DNA of 64,000 bases from Hyaloscypha bicolor E (GCF_002865645.1 NW_020194512.1:1337119-1401118), one strand, 5' to 3'; counted from the stretch's first letter, positions 11,077 through 23,788 are shown. Notes: generated by a model from the sequence alone, not told the origin. Program-made: numbers and translations.

Positions 11077-11326
11077 CGTGGTGGGCAGGAAAAGTGGCAC
11101 TGATTGTCCCGGTTCAAGATGGATTATTTTAGGTATCTTCCCACTGTCCACAAAATGTGCCCTTGAGCACACTCGTACATTCAAAGGCGGTCCTTTCAAA
11201 TGTCTTGGTGTCTTAGGAATCTTTAAATGTTTCGTCCCCCAAGTCCATTCCTGCTCCAACGTCCAGCTTAATGTTGGACTTAGACTTGGGGCATTGAAAT
11301 GTGTGCCACTTTTTCTGTCCACTGCG
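11077..11326. mobile_element. MITE with 24-bp terminal inverted repeats (250 bp)
   Basis: The left end at 11077-11100 ends in aaaagtggcac. The right end at 11303-11326 starts gtgccactttttctg. The arms agree at 20 of 24 positions and all four differences are transitions, as expected after RIP. The interior holds a nested inverted repeat (ccaagtc near 11241 against gacttgg near 11283). It has no coding capacity. A degraded relative lies at 16737-16920. Confidence 0.65.
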
Positions 11327-11877
11327 AGCTCTTGAAAGAAGCAAGAGATCGAAAAGGATGGGATGCTCCCTAAGAGCTGGATATGACAAAAATCTTTGTT
11401 TACCCCGCTATTACACTGAATTTTAATCTTCGATACAGCCGTATCCGGATTTATACTGCCAGACTCCTCTTCAACGCGAGCGCTTGATACCACACGCAAC
11501 GGCCGTGGCTTGGCCAAGACTCCGGCGGAGTGCCCGAGACATGCTCCGCATCCCGGTCGGGCAGAAATCCCCCTGCCGGTTACTTGTGAGATGTTTCAAC
11601 GTGGCGTTGGAATTACCTCCGCCTTGTCAGTCTACAAACTCTCAGTCTCTGGGAGGTCCGTCTGGGATAGGTACTGCAGATTGGCGCAAGGGAATCTGGT
11701 TCCGGTTCCGGTTCAGCGCTCGGTGAGGCTAATGACGCTGTACCACCTCGCTCTCCATGTCCATCTCTTGGGCAACTTGTTCCATCTTCCTCTTTACTTT
11801 GAATTAAATTGCTCTCGCTTTTTGATTGTGTCGTTTTCAAATATTTTTATTTCAACTCTTTGCTAGAAAAAGGAAAT

Positions 11878-13668
11878 ATGCACTCCTCAAAAAAGAGAAG
11901 TAGGATTCAAACAGATGAGCCATTTGACGTCTCTTTTCCGGTATCTCTTCATCTTCTCTCCATATCCTCAATCAAAGATTATTGTGCTCTGACTCCCTCC
12001 TCCAGATTTGCAAAAATGGCAACGTGGACACAGGAACCATTGATCTTGCAAAATCACCCTCCACCTTCCGCGCCACCACCAAATCTCTCCCTCCAAACCC
12101 ATCCCTCTCAGCCCTTTACTCCCCTTCCACCACTGCAAAAATTTGGGGCATCGCTCAACGAGCGTTAAACAAAGTGCGTCTGCCTGCTCCGCTGCGAACA
12201 ACCTCAATTCGCCCCTTTCCCCTCAGCTATGTCCGCTAACATCCACAATTCATCCATAGTCAAGCCCCCCAACTCTCTACCCCGAATATACGAAACCTGG
12301 CTCCAACGAATACATTTATCGAGACCTCGAGTTCTGGACCTCTGGTTTCTTTCCTGGGAGTTTGTATTTGCTGTTAGAGAGGGAGAGGAAATATCCACTA
12401 GCAATGGAGTCGATGGGGCTGCATATTTTGCAGCAGAGGTACAGTCCTCACTTCTATGCGTCCCTCCTTTCCTCTGTTATTCCCTCTTTCGTAGGAAATG
12501 TGCCTATATATGACATTGATACTGATAATTTGGGCTAGATTTGCTTGCAACTGGTGGACGACAAACCTACATCAGAACGCCCGTCTAAGAGGCACGCACG
12601 ACCTCGGCTTCATGATCTCGCCCTGGGCACGCAAAGCCTGGGAACTGGAAGGGGACCAACGAGCACACCAAACCTTGATCACAGCCGCACAGACGCTGGC
12701 TACTCGGTATAATGCCACGACGAGATGTCTGCGCTCGTGGGATACGTGTATCACGAAGCGGTATGAGTTTAGTGATCCTAAGTCGGACTTTTTGGTGATT
12801 ATTGTAAGTTCTGAACTACCTCCATTTATAGTTAAAGGTGATGTTTTGGGATTAGAAACCATGCGCTGATATGGATTTCAAGGACAACATGCTAAACCTT
12901 GACCTCCTCTTCTGGGCGGCAGCAGAGCTCCGCAGTCCCCAGCTGAGAGACATAGCAACCGCGCACGCCCACACAACCCGCCTCCACCACATCCGACCCG
13001 ACTCCTCCACCATCCACGTCGTGAACTTTGACCAGCACACCGGAGCAGTCAAAGCCAAGTTGACGAACCAAGGGTACTCGGACGCCTCGTGCTGGTCGCG
13101 CGGCCAAGCATGGGCTATCACCGGCTTTGCGCAGACGTACCTCTGGACCCGGGACCCGATATTTCTCACCACAGCTCGGAATTGCGCAGACTACTTCCTT
13201 GCTCACCTGCCGGAGAGTGGCATCCCACCCTGGGATTTCACCTGCCCAAGGGATGAGAGGACCCCGACTGATACGAGCGCAGCGGTCATAGCGTGCCACG
13301 GAATGCTGCTCCTGCACGAAGCGGTGATGGCACGCAGCGAGCCAAGTATTTACCTAGATGGCGCCCTACGCATCTTGACAGCTGTCTGTGAGCGGTGCTT
13401 AAGCCCTAAGGCCTCATTCCACACTTCGCAGGTCACAATCCCGTCTGCGGAACTCGGAGAGTCAGCAGAGGCGGGCGAGCTGGAGGTCGATATGGGAGAT
13501 GGTCTGGAAACGGTGCTGGCCGGTGCAACGATCAATAACTATGAGTTTGCGCCGAGACGGTGGGCGATGCATGGGTTGGTGTATGCCGATTATTACTTTC
13601 TGCTTTGCGGGAATAAGTTGTTAGATATGGGCATCGGTGGGGAGATTCTGGGAAATGGAAATTTTTGA
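11878..13668 (+). CDS. GH88 unsaturated glucuronyl hydrolase (486 aa, five exons)
   Basis: Removes the 4,5-unsaturated uronic acid left at the non-reducing end of oligosaccharides cut by polysaccharide lyases. Exons: 11878-11940 (tentative), 12006-12173, 12260-12438, 12539-12803, 12883-13668. Typical GH88 blocks appear in order: AKIWGIAQRALNK, DLEFWTSGFFPGSLYLLLER, THDLGFMISPW, DNMLNLDLLFWAA, CWSRGQAWAITGFAQTY, DTSAAVIACHGMLLL and the C-terminal RRWAMHGLVYADYYFL. I see no signal peptide, so it is probably cytosolic. The first exon is chosen because ATG 11878, a GTATCT donor and a CTCCAG acceptor give a phase-0 join; no in-frame ATG exists otherwise. It converges with the Zn2Cys6 gene and is close to an MFS transporter, suggesting one uronate-use cluster. 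Confidence 0.85.
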
Positions 13669-13813
13669 TTGGGTGTTTAGACTTACAGATTATATTTACA
13701 TAAATGAAATTCTCTTGCCCTCTGATTTAGCTATGCTTGAATGCGACGTCAGAAAGGACGCTGCCCGATTGCCGTTGTTGGGGTCGCAGCCCCTGGGATT
13801 AAGCGAGAGTAGA

Positions 13814-16480
13814 TTAATGCTCCTGCTCCGTCGGCTTCTCACTTGCTCCAGAAAACACACTTATCCTCTGCATCGGCAAGAAAGAATAGTCAAAGAATGA
13901 GTTCAAGTCATCAAAGCCATTGCCGGACAAGTCATACCCTCCATTGTTTGAATCGGCGAATGTGTTGGTTGACCCGTATTCACCGTTCCCTGGAATCGGG
14001 TATGCCAGGTTGGAAATCGGAGAGGAGATCCGCGTGGGCACGCCGTTGGCACAGTGTGGTTGAAATGCAAGCGGCAGCGGTGGGAATGCTAACGAGATAC
14101 TATCTGGTGAGCCTTCTTGATCTGCTAGAACTGCGCCGCTATCACCGTTGACCCGCTGCCCGTTCACGAGGGAACCGTGTGTGATGTCATTGGTGTTTGT
14201 CGCTGTGTGACGAGTATCGTTGGATAAATTACCTTGATTGTTGTGGAAGTTATTGTTGCGTGATTGTAAGGCGGGAGGAGCTTCTTGGGAGAGACTTTGT
14301 TCGTCGGAATAGGCAGATTGACGAATATCCAGCGCATGTGGGCCTTGATCCCGAGCTTGGGCAAGTCTTGCGGCAAACTTGGACGCAAGATTAGGTGACC
14401 CGTTGCTATGGTTTTCGCTGATGTGGGGCCCGTTCCACCTTCGAGAGAGCTCTTGGAGGCTGTTGATAAGGGAATTGACTTCTGTAGGGAGAGAAGTGTT
14501 GTAGTGGAGTGCATGTGCGAGAAGCATGCGTCCGCAGATAAAGAGACAGAACGCAAATTGGGGGCTCGTAGGTATTATTGAGTCTTGGAGGTATTCTTCT
14601 GCGATGATTGCAACTTCTTTTGCTGCTGTCATGCATGTCTCTGCGCTGGAGACAGAAGGTAATCGAATAGGGCATACTTGCCACTCAGGCGAAGGGTACG
14701 CAATTCCTTGGTGCAGTAGGCCCACAGCAGTGTTGTGCGTTATGTGTGCAAGCGTCAGATTCGGATCCATGATCCCGTCAACGTTTCGTGCACATGCTTC
14801 TCGCCATTGTTCAGGCAGGAATATTTTCCATCTACGAGCCTTGTAAGCCTTAAATCCAAATTATATCTCGTTAAACTCACTGCACAAGTCTCAAATCAAG
14901 CTCTTTAAATCTCATCAGCCACATCTGTACATCTTGGACCTTGGAAACGTCTAGTTCGTGTCTCAAGAAGAAAGTGGTCACGAGACTCAAACTTTCCAAA
15001 GCTTCGATTGAGAATGCGAAGCCTCCTAGTGAAGCTTGATCGTCAAGTTCCGGTCTTCGAGTTGGCAAAGCACCTCCACCAGAAGATTTGTCCGCGATAC
15101 CGAAATATGGCGTTGGTGTTTGTAGAGCTTTGCCTTCTTCCCACAAGGCCCCCTCACATGGCAACCGTCGCTTGACATCGGCACTGGTGAGGGAAAAGTT
15201 CCACCCAGTCGCAATGCTGCAAAAGCGATCCATAAGAAATACATTCCAGAAGACGCGGCGTCGTTCCTCTCGTTCGATCCATGTCGTGGCCGGAGGTAGA
15301 AATGCCATACGTTTGATGAGCAGTTCTGCTGCACGAGGTTGATCTTCGTCTTCCACGCTCAGCTGCAGCTGCTCGACCGTCCTCGTCATACTTCCAACGA
15401 TGGACCAGGCGGATGGTCCGCGTCCGCTACCAATCTGAAGTCTTGTTAGATAGATTGTTGCACGCTTGGTGGGTCCTACCGTATCAAATGCACATATCAC
15501 AAGTGCTTGCAAGTTCTCGACGGAGAATGATTCCATACTCTGCAAAATGACAGTCTGCCTACTTCGCTTCGCGTAAGTGTTCCTGATATCAGCATTGCTG
15601 AGTCTGGAATCGGAAGAGAATCGAACACAGAGCGATACAATGGCATGAAAAATCGACGTGAGCTTCGTCCGTTGGGAAGGCACGGCCATTCGTTTGCGGA
15701 ACTGCCTCACATGAAGGATTGGGATCCACGGATGTATGTTCGCGAAGTATATTTCAACCAACGAGTCAATGAGATCTTCTGGAGGGAGCTCATATTCAGT
15801 CTCTGAGTGGAAAGCTGGTGCTTTCCGGGGTTGTTCTTCTACATCGTCTTTCCGCCGCCGCTTGAGCGGACTTTGCAATGGCGGTACGTATCCTGTTGAA
15901 TTAGGGTCCGTTGACAGAGTTGACAGAGTCGCTCGTAGTCGACCCGTGCATTCTTTCAAGGAGTCACTTCCGCCCCCGATACCGCATTCCGACGACGGTG
16001 TGTGTGCTTGGACTGCGTTGAGGCAATTCCAAACTTGCTGCCATAAAACTCCTTGTCCAAGAAACATGTTTTCTAAGGCGACTGCCCAACCATGTCAAAT
16101 GTTATCTTGGGCTGGAGGGAAGTAATATTACTTACCGACTCTTTGGCTTAGGTTCTCTATTGCACCTGTTCGTAATCCTGGTTTGGCTTTGTGATCATCA
16201 TACACGCAATCAATATCTGGAAGCGATCAGAGCAACTCTGCCTGGATGCTGACGGACCCTACTGAACCGGACACAATGCGAGCAGGGCTGTTTTCTCGAA
16301 CATTTTGCCTTTTTCTTTCGACAGGATTGGCATCTCAGGGTTTGGTCAGCCTCTGGGCGTCCTGAAATCCGAGGAAACTTACGCTGGGCCGTCATCCTCC
16401 GTGTCTGCTTTGTTCCCTTTCCCACGCGCATTCTCATCCTCGGCATGATGGCGCATTGAGTCATCGGTATTAGTCTTCAT
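13814..16480 (-). CDS. Zn2Cys6 transcription factor with fungal_trans domain (822 aa)
   Basis: Nuclear DNA-binding regulator. Exons: 16480-16383, 16333-16263, 16216-16136, 16081-14881, 14831-13814. Splicing out the 49- and 46-bp introns creates a complete Zn2Cys6 cluster at residues 34-60 (C34, C37, C44, C50, C53, C60; C-x2-C-x6-C-x5-C-x2-C-x6-C), followed by VYDDHKAKPGLRTGAIENL, a linker seen in this subfamily. The N-terminus before the cluster is short and acidic. The middle region (LVEIYFANIHPWIPILH and WIEREERRRVFWNVFLMDRF) is the fungal-specific factor domain (PF04082 type). DPNLTLAHITHNTAVGLLHQ follows the last intron. The tail is Asn/Ser-rich. It lies between the GH88 gene (convergent) and the transporter (divergent), so it is a candidate local regulator of both. 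Confidence 0.88.
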
Positions 16481-17280
16481 TGCGACGATGCTTGAGGACA
16501 GGCTCCGTTTACAACTGGCGGAGAATGTGAGCAGGAAGCGTGCACCTTGGGCTGTTCCCAATAAGATGAGTGAGAAGCAAGAAGTTCTGAAGCCAAACAC
16601 AAGCTTCACTTTAGAGCTCGCGCATGACAAGGTGGCGTAGGGCAGGGCCTGGCTCTGCACTGCGGGGTAACCCCCTGCCTTCAAGATTACCCTCCGTAAG
16701 GTGGGGAAGCGCCATGCTCAAAATGGACACCCCCTGGGGGTGGACCCAAAAGGCAGCACTAAATTCTCAGAGTCCCAAGTCACCTTGGGCTATTTCAGGT
16801 GCTTTCCTTCTACTTCCATCTAATGTCTATGAGGTTCTGGAACATTTAAAATTTGTCTCCTTTAATGTTCAGCTTGGTTGGGGAGATTGATAATTTAGTG
16901 CCGTTTTTCTGTCTACCGCGAGGATTAACCTTGGTTATTTCCGCCTCCCGGCCGGCGGAGGATCTCTCGGACTTCGTCCGGACAGGGGTTCCTGTGAACC
17001 AATGCCACGGCCTGCAGGCTTTGCTGACCGTCTCCTCATCCACAGTCCTTCACTGTTCAGTCTGGGGAACTGGGGAACGGAACGGGAACCATTGATTTTC
17101 AACTCGGCCACTGAAGTGTGGTGTGCGAGCGATGCCCAGTCCGCCAGCTATTCCGACCCGGACAGCTTCCTCATATAACTTGGTGTTCATCCTGGGATAT
17201 TCTTCTGAATCCAGTAGCCAGATCTCATGATTTCGATTCTCGACTCGGACATCATTGAATAGCCTACAAAACGGTTCGAT
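16481..17280. promoter_or_regulatory. Divergent promoter region of regulator and transporter
   Basis: 800 bp between the start of the Zn2Cys6 gene (16480, minus) and the MFS gene (17281, plus). It contains a degraded MITE at 16737-16920. No regulator binding site is recognised. Confidence 0.5.
16737..16920. mobile_element. Degraded relative of the 11077 MITE
   Basis: The right end at 16898-16920 (agtgccgtttttctgtctac) matches the 11303-11326 end. The left end ggtggacccaaaaggcagc near 16738 is a weaker match to 11078-11099. The interior shares only short blocks (cagctt near a g-run). Confidence 0.45.
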
Positions 17281-19154
17281 ATGGGTTCAGAAACCGCATC
17301 AGAGATCCATCACCAAGATGACATCCAGCCCTATGTGCCCCCAATTCCACCAAGTCATATCGACAAAGATGTGGAGGTTAGTTCCTGGTCCCATAGTTTC
17401 CGTTTATCGTAAACAGGGTGTTGAAGTGTCGTAGATAGCAGCATACACCGATGCATCAGGGGCGTTCATCGACGACGCAACCGGCCAGAAGCTGTTCTGG
17501 ACAATCAACAGACGAATCCTCGCATGCATGCTCGGGACCTATTTCTGCCAGTCCCTTGACAAGGGGACTCTTGGTTTCTCCTCAATCATGGGAATAAGGA
17601 AGGATGCGCATCTCGTTGGTCAAGATTACAGGTAAGTAGTTCGGCTCCATGTTGACCGCAGCACGACTTTGCTGACCTGTGCAGTTGGCTGGGCACAATC
17701 CTCTACATGGGAATTCTAGTCGGAGAGTACCCAACGAACATGCTACTCCAGAAGCTTCCGGTTGCCAAATACTTATCTGCAAATGTATTTTGCTGGGGCG
17801 TGGTCATTGCTTGCTCCGCAGCTGCCAAAGACTTCAAGTCACTAATGGTCGTTCGTTTCCTGCTTGGAATTTTCGAATCTTGTGTGCAGCCATCCTTCAT
17901 CATCATGTACGATGCTCCTCCTATCCTTGTTCCGGTTCAGAACTCGGCTGACTGACGTTCCAAGGACCACAATGTGGTACACTAAGCGGGAGCAGTCTGT
18001 GCTTACCTCCCTTTGGTATTGCATGACTGGAGTTCAACTCATGGTGATATATTTTCCAATATCGAGGATGACTTTGCTAACTTTAACAGGTTGGAGGTAT
18101 TGTGGCATGGGGCGCAAGCCACTACACACATCATGCCCTCTATTCGTGGCAACTCCTCTTCCTCGTCTTGGGCTGCGCGACCTGTGCCTGGGCGCTCTTC
18201 ATTGGGTGGTGGCTGCCAGACTCTCCCATGAAAGCGCGCTGTTTCTCCGAAGACGAGAAGCGCATGATGATCGAGCGAGTGCGAGCTAATGAGACCGGTA
18301 TCCAGAATAAGACGTATAAGACATACCAGATGCTAGAGACCATCAAGGATCCAGTAATCTGGTGCTACGTCATGCTGCAAATCACTTCGACTCTGGTCAT
18401 TGGCGGTCTGGGTGTTTTTTCCAACCTGATTATCGCATCGTTTGGATTCTCGGTACTGCAGACGCAACTGCTCAACATCGCTCAAGGCGCAGTGACAATT
18501 ATCGTCATGATTGGCAGCGCGACGTTGGCTCAGACGACGGGACAAACAGTCTGGGTGATGCATGCATGGACCATGTAAGATTCCGCTCCTTGGATCTGAC
18601 GCTCACGAATGTGCTGACTTTCCAGACCCGCAATCATCGGCACTGCGGTCATCTACTCAATTCCTCCGACCCACCACACAAGAGTCGGCCTGTTAATCGC
18701 CTTTTACTTCACGCAGTTCTATCTGGCCGAAGGTAACCTGATCTTTGCGCTGATCTCTCGGAATGTAGCCGGCCAAACGAAGAAGTCGACTACTCTAGCC
18801 ATAACTTTCGTAGCCTGGGCAGCAGGAAATATGGCGGCTCCGCAAGTAAGTTTGCCCTACTTCTTGAAAGTCTCATGCCAGTTGCTGACGAGTTATTAGA
18901 TCTTCCAAGCAAAAGATGCACCAAGATACAGAAAAGGATTTACGGCTCACTTTTGCCTCTACGTGCTCTTCAACATCGTGTTGGCCATCCTCCGCGTCCT
19001 GCTCACTCGGCGAAACAAAGCAAAGCGTGCTGAGGCTGCCGCAGCGTTGGCAACGGAAACCGGAGTGGCGGCAAGTGATGAGAAGATTGCGCATACGTTC
19101 GCGTTCGATGATCTAACGGACAAGGAGAATCCCGATTTCAGATACGTGTTCTGA
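17281..19154 (+). CDS. MFS transporter, Dal5/allantoate permease-like (517 aa, seven exons)
   Basis: Plasma-membrane proton symporter of the anion:cation symporter branch, whose fungal members carry allantoate, vitamins, carboxylates and other organic anions. Exons: 17281-17376, 17435-17631, 17685-17906, 17965-18043, 18090-18574, 18626-18845, 18900-19154; all phases agree. Family features: QSLDKGTLGFSSIMG in TM1-loop, WLGTILYMGILVGEYPTN, VVRFLLGIFESCVQPSF, the central loop DSPMKARCFSEDEKRMM, and VAGQTKKSTTLAITF near the end. About 12 hydrophobic segments are expected. The charged tail ends DKENPDFRYVF. Given the neighbouring GH88 gene and regulator, the cargo may be an unsaturated uronate disaccharide or other sugar acid; this is inference. 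Confidence 0.88.
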
Positions 19155-20595
19155 GGATGTAATTGAGAGTTCTGTGGGACAAAGATGCGTTGCGTAATCT
19201 TTTTAAGAGCTGTTGTCAGATGAGACTGCGGGGGAAAGGGGGGAGAGGAGAGTGAAGCGAGAATTTGGCGAGGCCCACGGTCTGCATTCAGACCCTCCTT
19301 TGCCAATTACCTGGCTTCTAACGGCTTCTCTTACTGCCTTTAAAAGATAGCTCTATTTATAAGGATATAAACTATCTGTATTCCTTTTCTTAAGGCTTCG
19401 AGAAACTAAAAGTTTATTAAGTGTCCTAGTGCGGAATTTTGAACTTGGACAGTGGAGAGATGGACGGTGAGCTATTTTGCGGTAGAAGTGGAGAGAAGGG
19501 GAGAAAGAACGGGTGGAAATCCGTCAATACAGTCAGAAGGAGCTGGCCTGTAAGTGTGTATGTGGAAGGTATCAATCAATTGGACTGAATGTGCCGACTT
19601 CAATGGCCGGGTGCATTGTTCGTTGTTTCTTCCCTTCCTTCTCCATCCTAGCCGTTTTCCCCTCTTCACAAACTTTTGCATCTCAATTGGAGCACCCAAA
19701 ATACTCGTCACCGATAACACTTCATGCAATGGTCAAATACGCAGTCGACACGGCGTCACAAATGAGTAGCCGCCGGCGTACCAGGATAATCCAACACCAC
19801 CACACCACAATAGCGCTCCAGAACCATGACTTATTAGTTAAAGAAATAGATATCCGCGCCAATCCTGGACTTCTCATCGCCTGAGGATTCGCTGGGGGCA
19901 CCGCGTTTGCAAGAGCATCTCTCCAGCCAATCGGCCGATTCAAAGTCGAGGTGTCTTCCAAAAATATCGAAAGCACCGTCGGAATGAATCGCAGTGGGGG
20001 TTGTATAAGAAATTTTTTTGGGTCAAGACGCCGAACTTCAGAATCTTCAAAATGGGAAAGGAGCCCATCACTTGACGGCGAGAGCGGGGTAAAGTTTTTC
20101 GCTGCACGTGCTTGCTGATTCCCCCGTCTTTGGACCTGCAATGCTCTCTGAATTGTTATTCGATAGGAGCGAGTTTGCGAGTTTGCGAATATGCGTGGAT
20201 GTTGATGCAAGTATGTCTCCGAGATGATGAAATTGAAAAGTTGAAAATGCTGATAAGGGAAGGAAAGGAAAGGGGGTAAGCGAGACTCAAAATTTGGGGG
20301 CGGATGGCGCCTGCCCTATCCTATCTTAGCGTGAAGCTAGTCCACAAACAGACTACGGTCAGGGCCTCCTCTTTCAGCGTCTTCCTTCTCCCCAGAACAC
20401 CAGAAACAAACAGTCACGCACCAAAGCCTGGTGGTTGGAACACAAGCTCTCAACTCTGGCCGCTCCGTAGTATCCTTAAGCTTTGCTGAAGTTCTACCTG
20501 GTTTCCCACGCTTGAATCCCTTAATCTACAAAACAATCGGACATTCTGTTTGGCAGGGCCTCAGTGCCAACCAGGTTACTGATCTGTTCAGCGCC
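19155..20595. other. Intergenic
   Basis: Contains the 3' end of the transporter transcript and the upstream region of the DUF6604 gene. A minus-strand frame at 19722-20210 ends with a hydrophobic stretch (SWFWSAIVVWWCWIILV), but it has no clear gene structure and I do not call it. Confidence 0.4.
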
Positions 20596-23240
20596 ATGTT
20601 GCCAGGATTTCTCGTAAGTACTTATCGAAAGTACAAGGAGGACACGTCCATCTTCACAAAATGGCTTTGCGATAATGGCGCAAAGTGCGGATATCACCTC
20701 ACAAAATCGACCCAGAATGAGACGCCTACAAAGACGGCTCCTCGTCTGAAAGGAAAGGCACGCAAGCAGGCCAAGGAAGCTGCCAACAATGGTACACTTT
20801 CCACGATGATTAGCGAACCGAATTCCACCCATCACCAGCATAGTGATGGGTGAAACGCTGACAGCATTCAGGGCCATCTTCATCCACGATCGACCAATCG
20901 CAACCTCAACTGGTCAGCCCCAAAGAACTTCTTGCCCTTGCGAATTCCATCGTGAACTCGAAAAACCCCCTGATTACAGTTCCATCTGAGGTCCTTCGGG
21001 CTGCACTTCGCGCAATAGCCGCACGCAAACGCTGTACCGCTTACTTTGCCTCCAAAACCGATGGGGACCACTCCACAGTCGAAGAAAATGAGCAGCATTC
21101 TTATTTTACTTCTTTAATCGAAGAGGCTGTGATGGCCCTCCAACCCCGCTTTGTTGTCTCTGCTGGGGGCGAACCTAAAGAAGAAGCAATTAGGGCTCCT
21201 TCTTTGAGTATTTTGGAGATTCTCGAGAACCGATTCGCAGCACTTGAAGTGGAAGAATTGGCGGAATCAGACGGCGAAACCCCAGATGCCCCACCATCTT
21301 CTCCATCGACAAGAGAAGTCATCTATGAAATTGAGTCGAACAAAGAGAAGGCAGATTTGGAGGAAGAGAGGCTTTTCGCGATATTCTGTCTGTTTGATGA
21401 TCTCGATCGTCTTCGCTCCTATGTCTCAAGTATTTGGGCCGAGTACAAGAAGCAGAAGATTGACCTTATTACTGCCTCGGTGACTACGAATATAGTAAGT
21501 CTCAAGTCCTCGAAGTTTTAACGCTCTTTGGACATTCTACTAGTAATTCCCACCAGCAGCTGGAGTCTTCTACTCCGAAAAACACCTGATTGAAGTATAC
21601 TGACTCCGGTTTCTTGCAAACAGACTTTTCAACTCGCTATTCGTACCCAAGACGAAATCTTGGCGGCCTACCCGCAATATCGTGATTATCAAGATGTCCT
21701 GTTGACGATCATGAATCAATTCACCAAAGCCCAAGGGACTGACCCAAGGGAGGACGAAGTCGAGATCGACGACGACGTCGCTCAGTGGATGTTCGCACCA
21801 GTACATAGCATTTTGGACAGCTTTTGCGATATTCTTGGCCCCAGAAAAGTCCCTTTGGTGAAACGAGGCCATTTTGGTACCTACAATCCTCTGCAAGATC
21901 GCAACTCGCTGGATTCCCTGCAGAAGAACCGTGAGGACCTCATCCTTCTTATGGAGCTCTTGCCAGACTTTTGTTTCGTCGCAAAATACAAACTTCATCT
22001 CGTCGCCACGGATGAACTCACCCGAGGGCTGTGCAAGATGGCCTTGACCAAGGAAATCCCCGTCTGGCTTACATTCGCGACCACCGTCTTTTTGGATATC
22101 CACCACATTCTGCGAATGGAAGTATACGGAAATCCAGTTGTCATGAGAGCCGTTGCTACCCGTGCTAAGGAAACAATGGGTCATTATTTCGAGCTCTCTC
22201 GAGGGCTCGTCAAGCCAGACACGTGGCCGGAACATAACGAAAAGGTCTTTCAAATTTTTGTCAAGGAGATCGATCAGTGCGTGCTCAGCGACGCCATTCT
22301 GCCTCACAAGAGGGACCAACTGAGAGCTACAAATCAACCTCCACCTCCAGATAGCGAGCAGTTCTACCTCTATAAGCGCCATCCCATCTTATGTGGAGTC
22401 ACAGCCTTCGCGATCATGCTAGAGATGGAAGAATTCGGAGTGACTCTGGCCAACGCGATGGGGACAGCAATCTACCCAGCTCAATTCTACAACTCTCTCA
22501 GACAAAAGTCCAACCCTATCGGTCCATGGCCATTGATGGACCAAGTGATAGCGATCCACGGAGAGGATAGGATTTTCGTAGGCGAAAAGCCAACAACACT
22601 TGTCGACTGCTTCAAGCAAATCTGTCTCACTCTCGGAGTGTCTGTCGAGAACTTTGCCCGCAGTCAACGGAAACGCAACCTAGTCGTATCTAAAAAGGGT
22701 CCCCGAGGCCTCAAAGACACGTCTGCCATGAACGAGATATTCAAAGAGGAACTTCGACGCGGCGGAACCATGTCTTTGACCGTGCACAACATCGAGAAAC
22801 TCCTCAACGAGCAATCCCAGAGCGTAGATTCGAAGCGCTTTCATCGTTCATGGGCAAAGACCAAACGGCTCATGCCCGTCGAAGTCCTCGAAGCCCTCCG
22901 TTTTGCCATTCCCACAGAATTGAAGAAGCTGGAGGTCAACTACTTCCGGCTGCACGACCAGAGCATCGGCTTGCTGCGCCGCTTGAAGCGAGAATTAGAT
23001 GCGGATCTGAGGAAGTTCCCTGGCGCGCTGCGGATTGAGGATGAGAGTCAGCTGCCGTTCGTGGGAATATACGTGGTGCAGGCTGCGATGGGAACCCAAC
23101 AGGCGGCGGAGGATATGAGGATCCCGGATGCGGGGAGCAGGCTGCTTGAGAAGGCTGGGGGCATCATGGATGAGTTCATGGGAGAGCTGGAGAGGCAGCC
23201 CGCTGAGAAGCCGATTCCGCTAACCTCTTGGAGCTCTTAG
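20596..23240 (+). CDS. DUF6604-domain protein (811 aa, three exons)
   Basis: Function unknown; DUF6604 is a fungal domain. Exons: 20596-20791, 20872-21494, 21624-23240; the joins are in phase. The start MLPGFLVSTYRKYKEDTS followed by FTKWLCDNGAKCGY is the usual N-terminus of the domain (YxxYKxxT...WL...CGY). The middle has charged, probably helical, stretches, and DLITASVTTNI sits at the second exon end. The last exon includes an ARSQRKRNLVVSKKGPRG basic patch and ends LTSWSS. No catalytic motif is seen. ATG 20596 is preferred because the family begins at this motif, although the frame is open further upstream. Confidence 0.8.
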
Positions 23241-23259
23241 GACGTGTCGTGGACTGAGT

Positions 23260-23507
23260 TCATGCGGATGCAATCGTGGGATGTGCTCCGACGTGCGATG
23301 TTCCGACTCCAAGAACGGAATCCCCTCCGTCTGGAATCGGTACCTGCTTGCCCTCCCCCGCATTGATTGCAATGTCGATCGCACTCAACCTCGTATTAAC
23401 CACCTCTTTCCTTCCTCCGTTATCGATGTCGGGATCGCTAAACTGCGATGGCTGGTTATCGTCTTCTTCTAAGTCATCGGTCGGTAGGGATATGAACCAG
23501 TCGCATA
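23260..23507 (-). CDS. Partial coding segment, unknown product, 5' end not found
   Basis: A minus-strand frame that reads as genuine acidic protein: CDWFISLPTDDLEEDDNQPS, then SAIDIAINAGEGKQVPIPDG, ending in THVGAHPTIASA-like sequence before a stop at 23260. The upstream border ATCAG|TA looks like a 3' splice site. I could not place earlier exons. It would be a convergent neighbour of the DUF6604 gene, 20 bp away, or a truncated relic. Confidence 0.3.
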
Positions 23508-23760
23508 CTGATGGTGTACATGATTATCTGGAAGACGCCGCTTCTGCTCAATCTTTTGGATTGTTTCTCAAGCGGGCTTGCGCTAGAAAGGCAAAGCTAC
23601 CAAATGTACAGTACCAAGTCCAGTGACACAATTCTATCTCATAAATTTGAAGAAGAAAAAAGTACTTCAAAAATCTAGGAAGGTCTAGAAGACCCACGTT
23701 TTCTGTTCTCAAAATTTCGATTATCTTATTGTCTAGCGTCAACTGAGAACAGTGAGAATT

Positions 23761-23788
23761 TGCATCTCTTTTTGTGTCTACCGTGAGA
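23761..23788. repeat. Possible solo MITE end
   Basis: ctctttttgtgtctaccgtg resembles the right terminal repeat of the 11077 element (ctttttctgtccactgcg). No partner end is seen. Confidence 0.25.

Noticed and set aside
19722..20210. Minus-strand 162-aa frame with a Trp-rich hydrophobic segment
   Set aside because: Composition is uneven, no splice structure or family was seen, and it overlaps probable promoter DNA.
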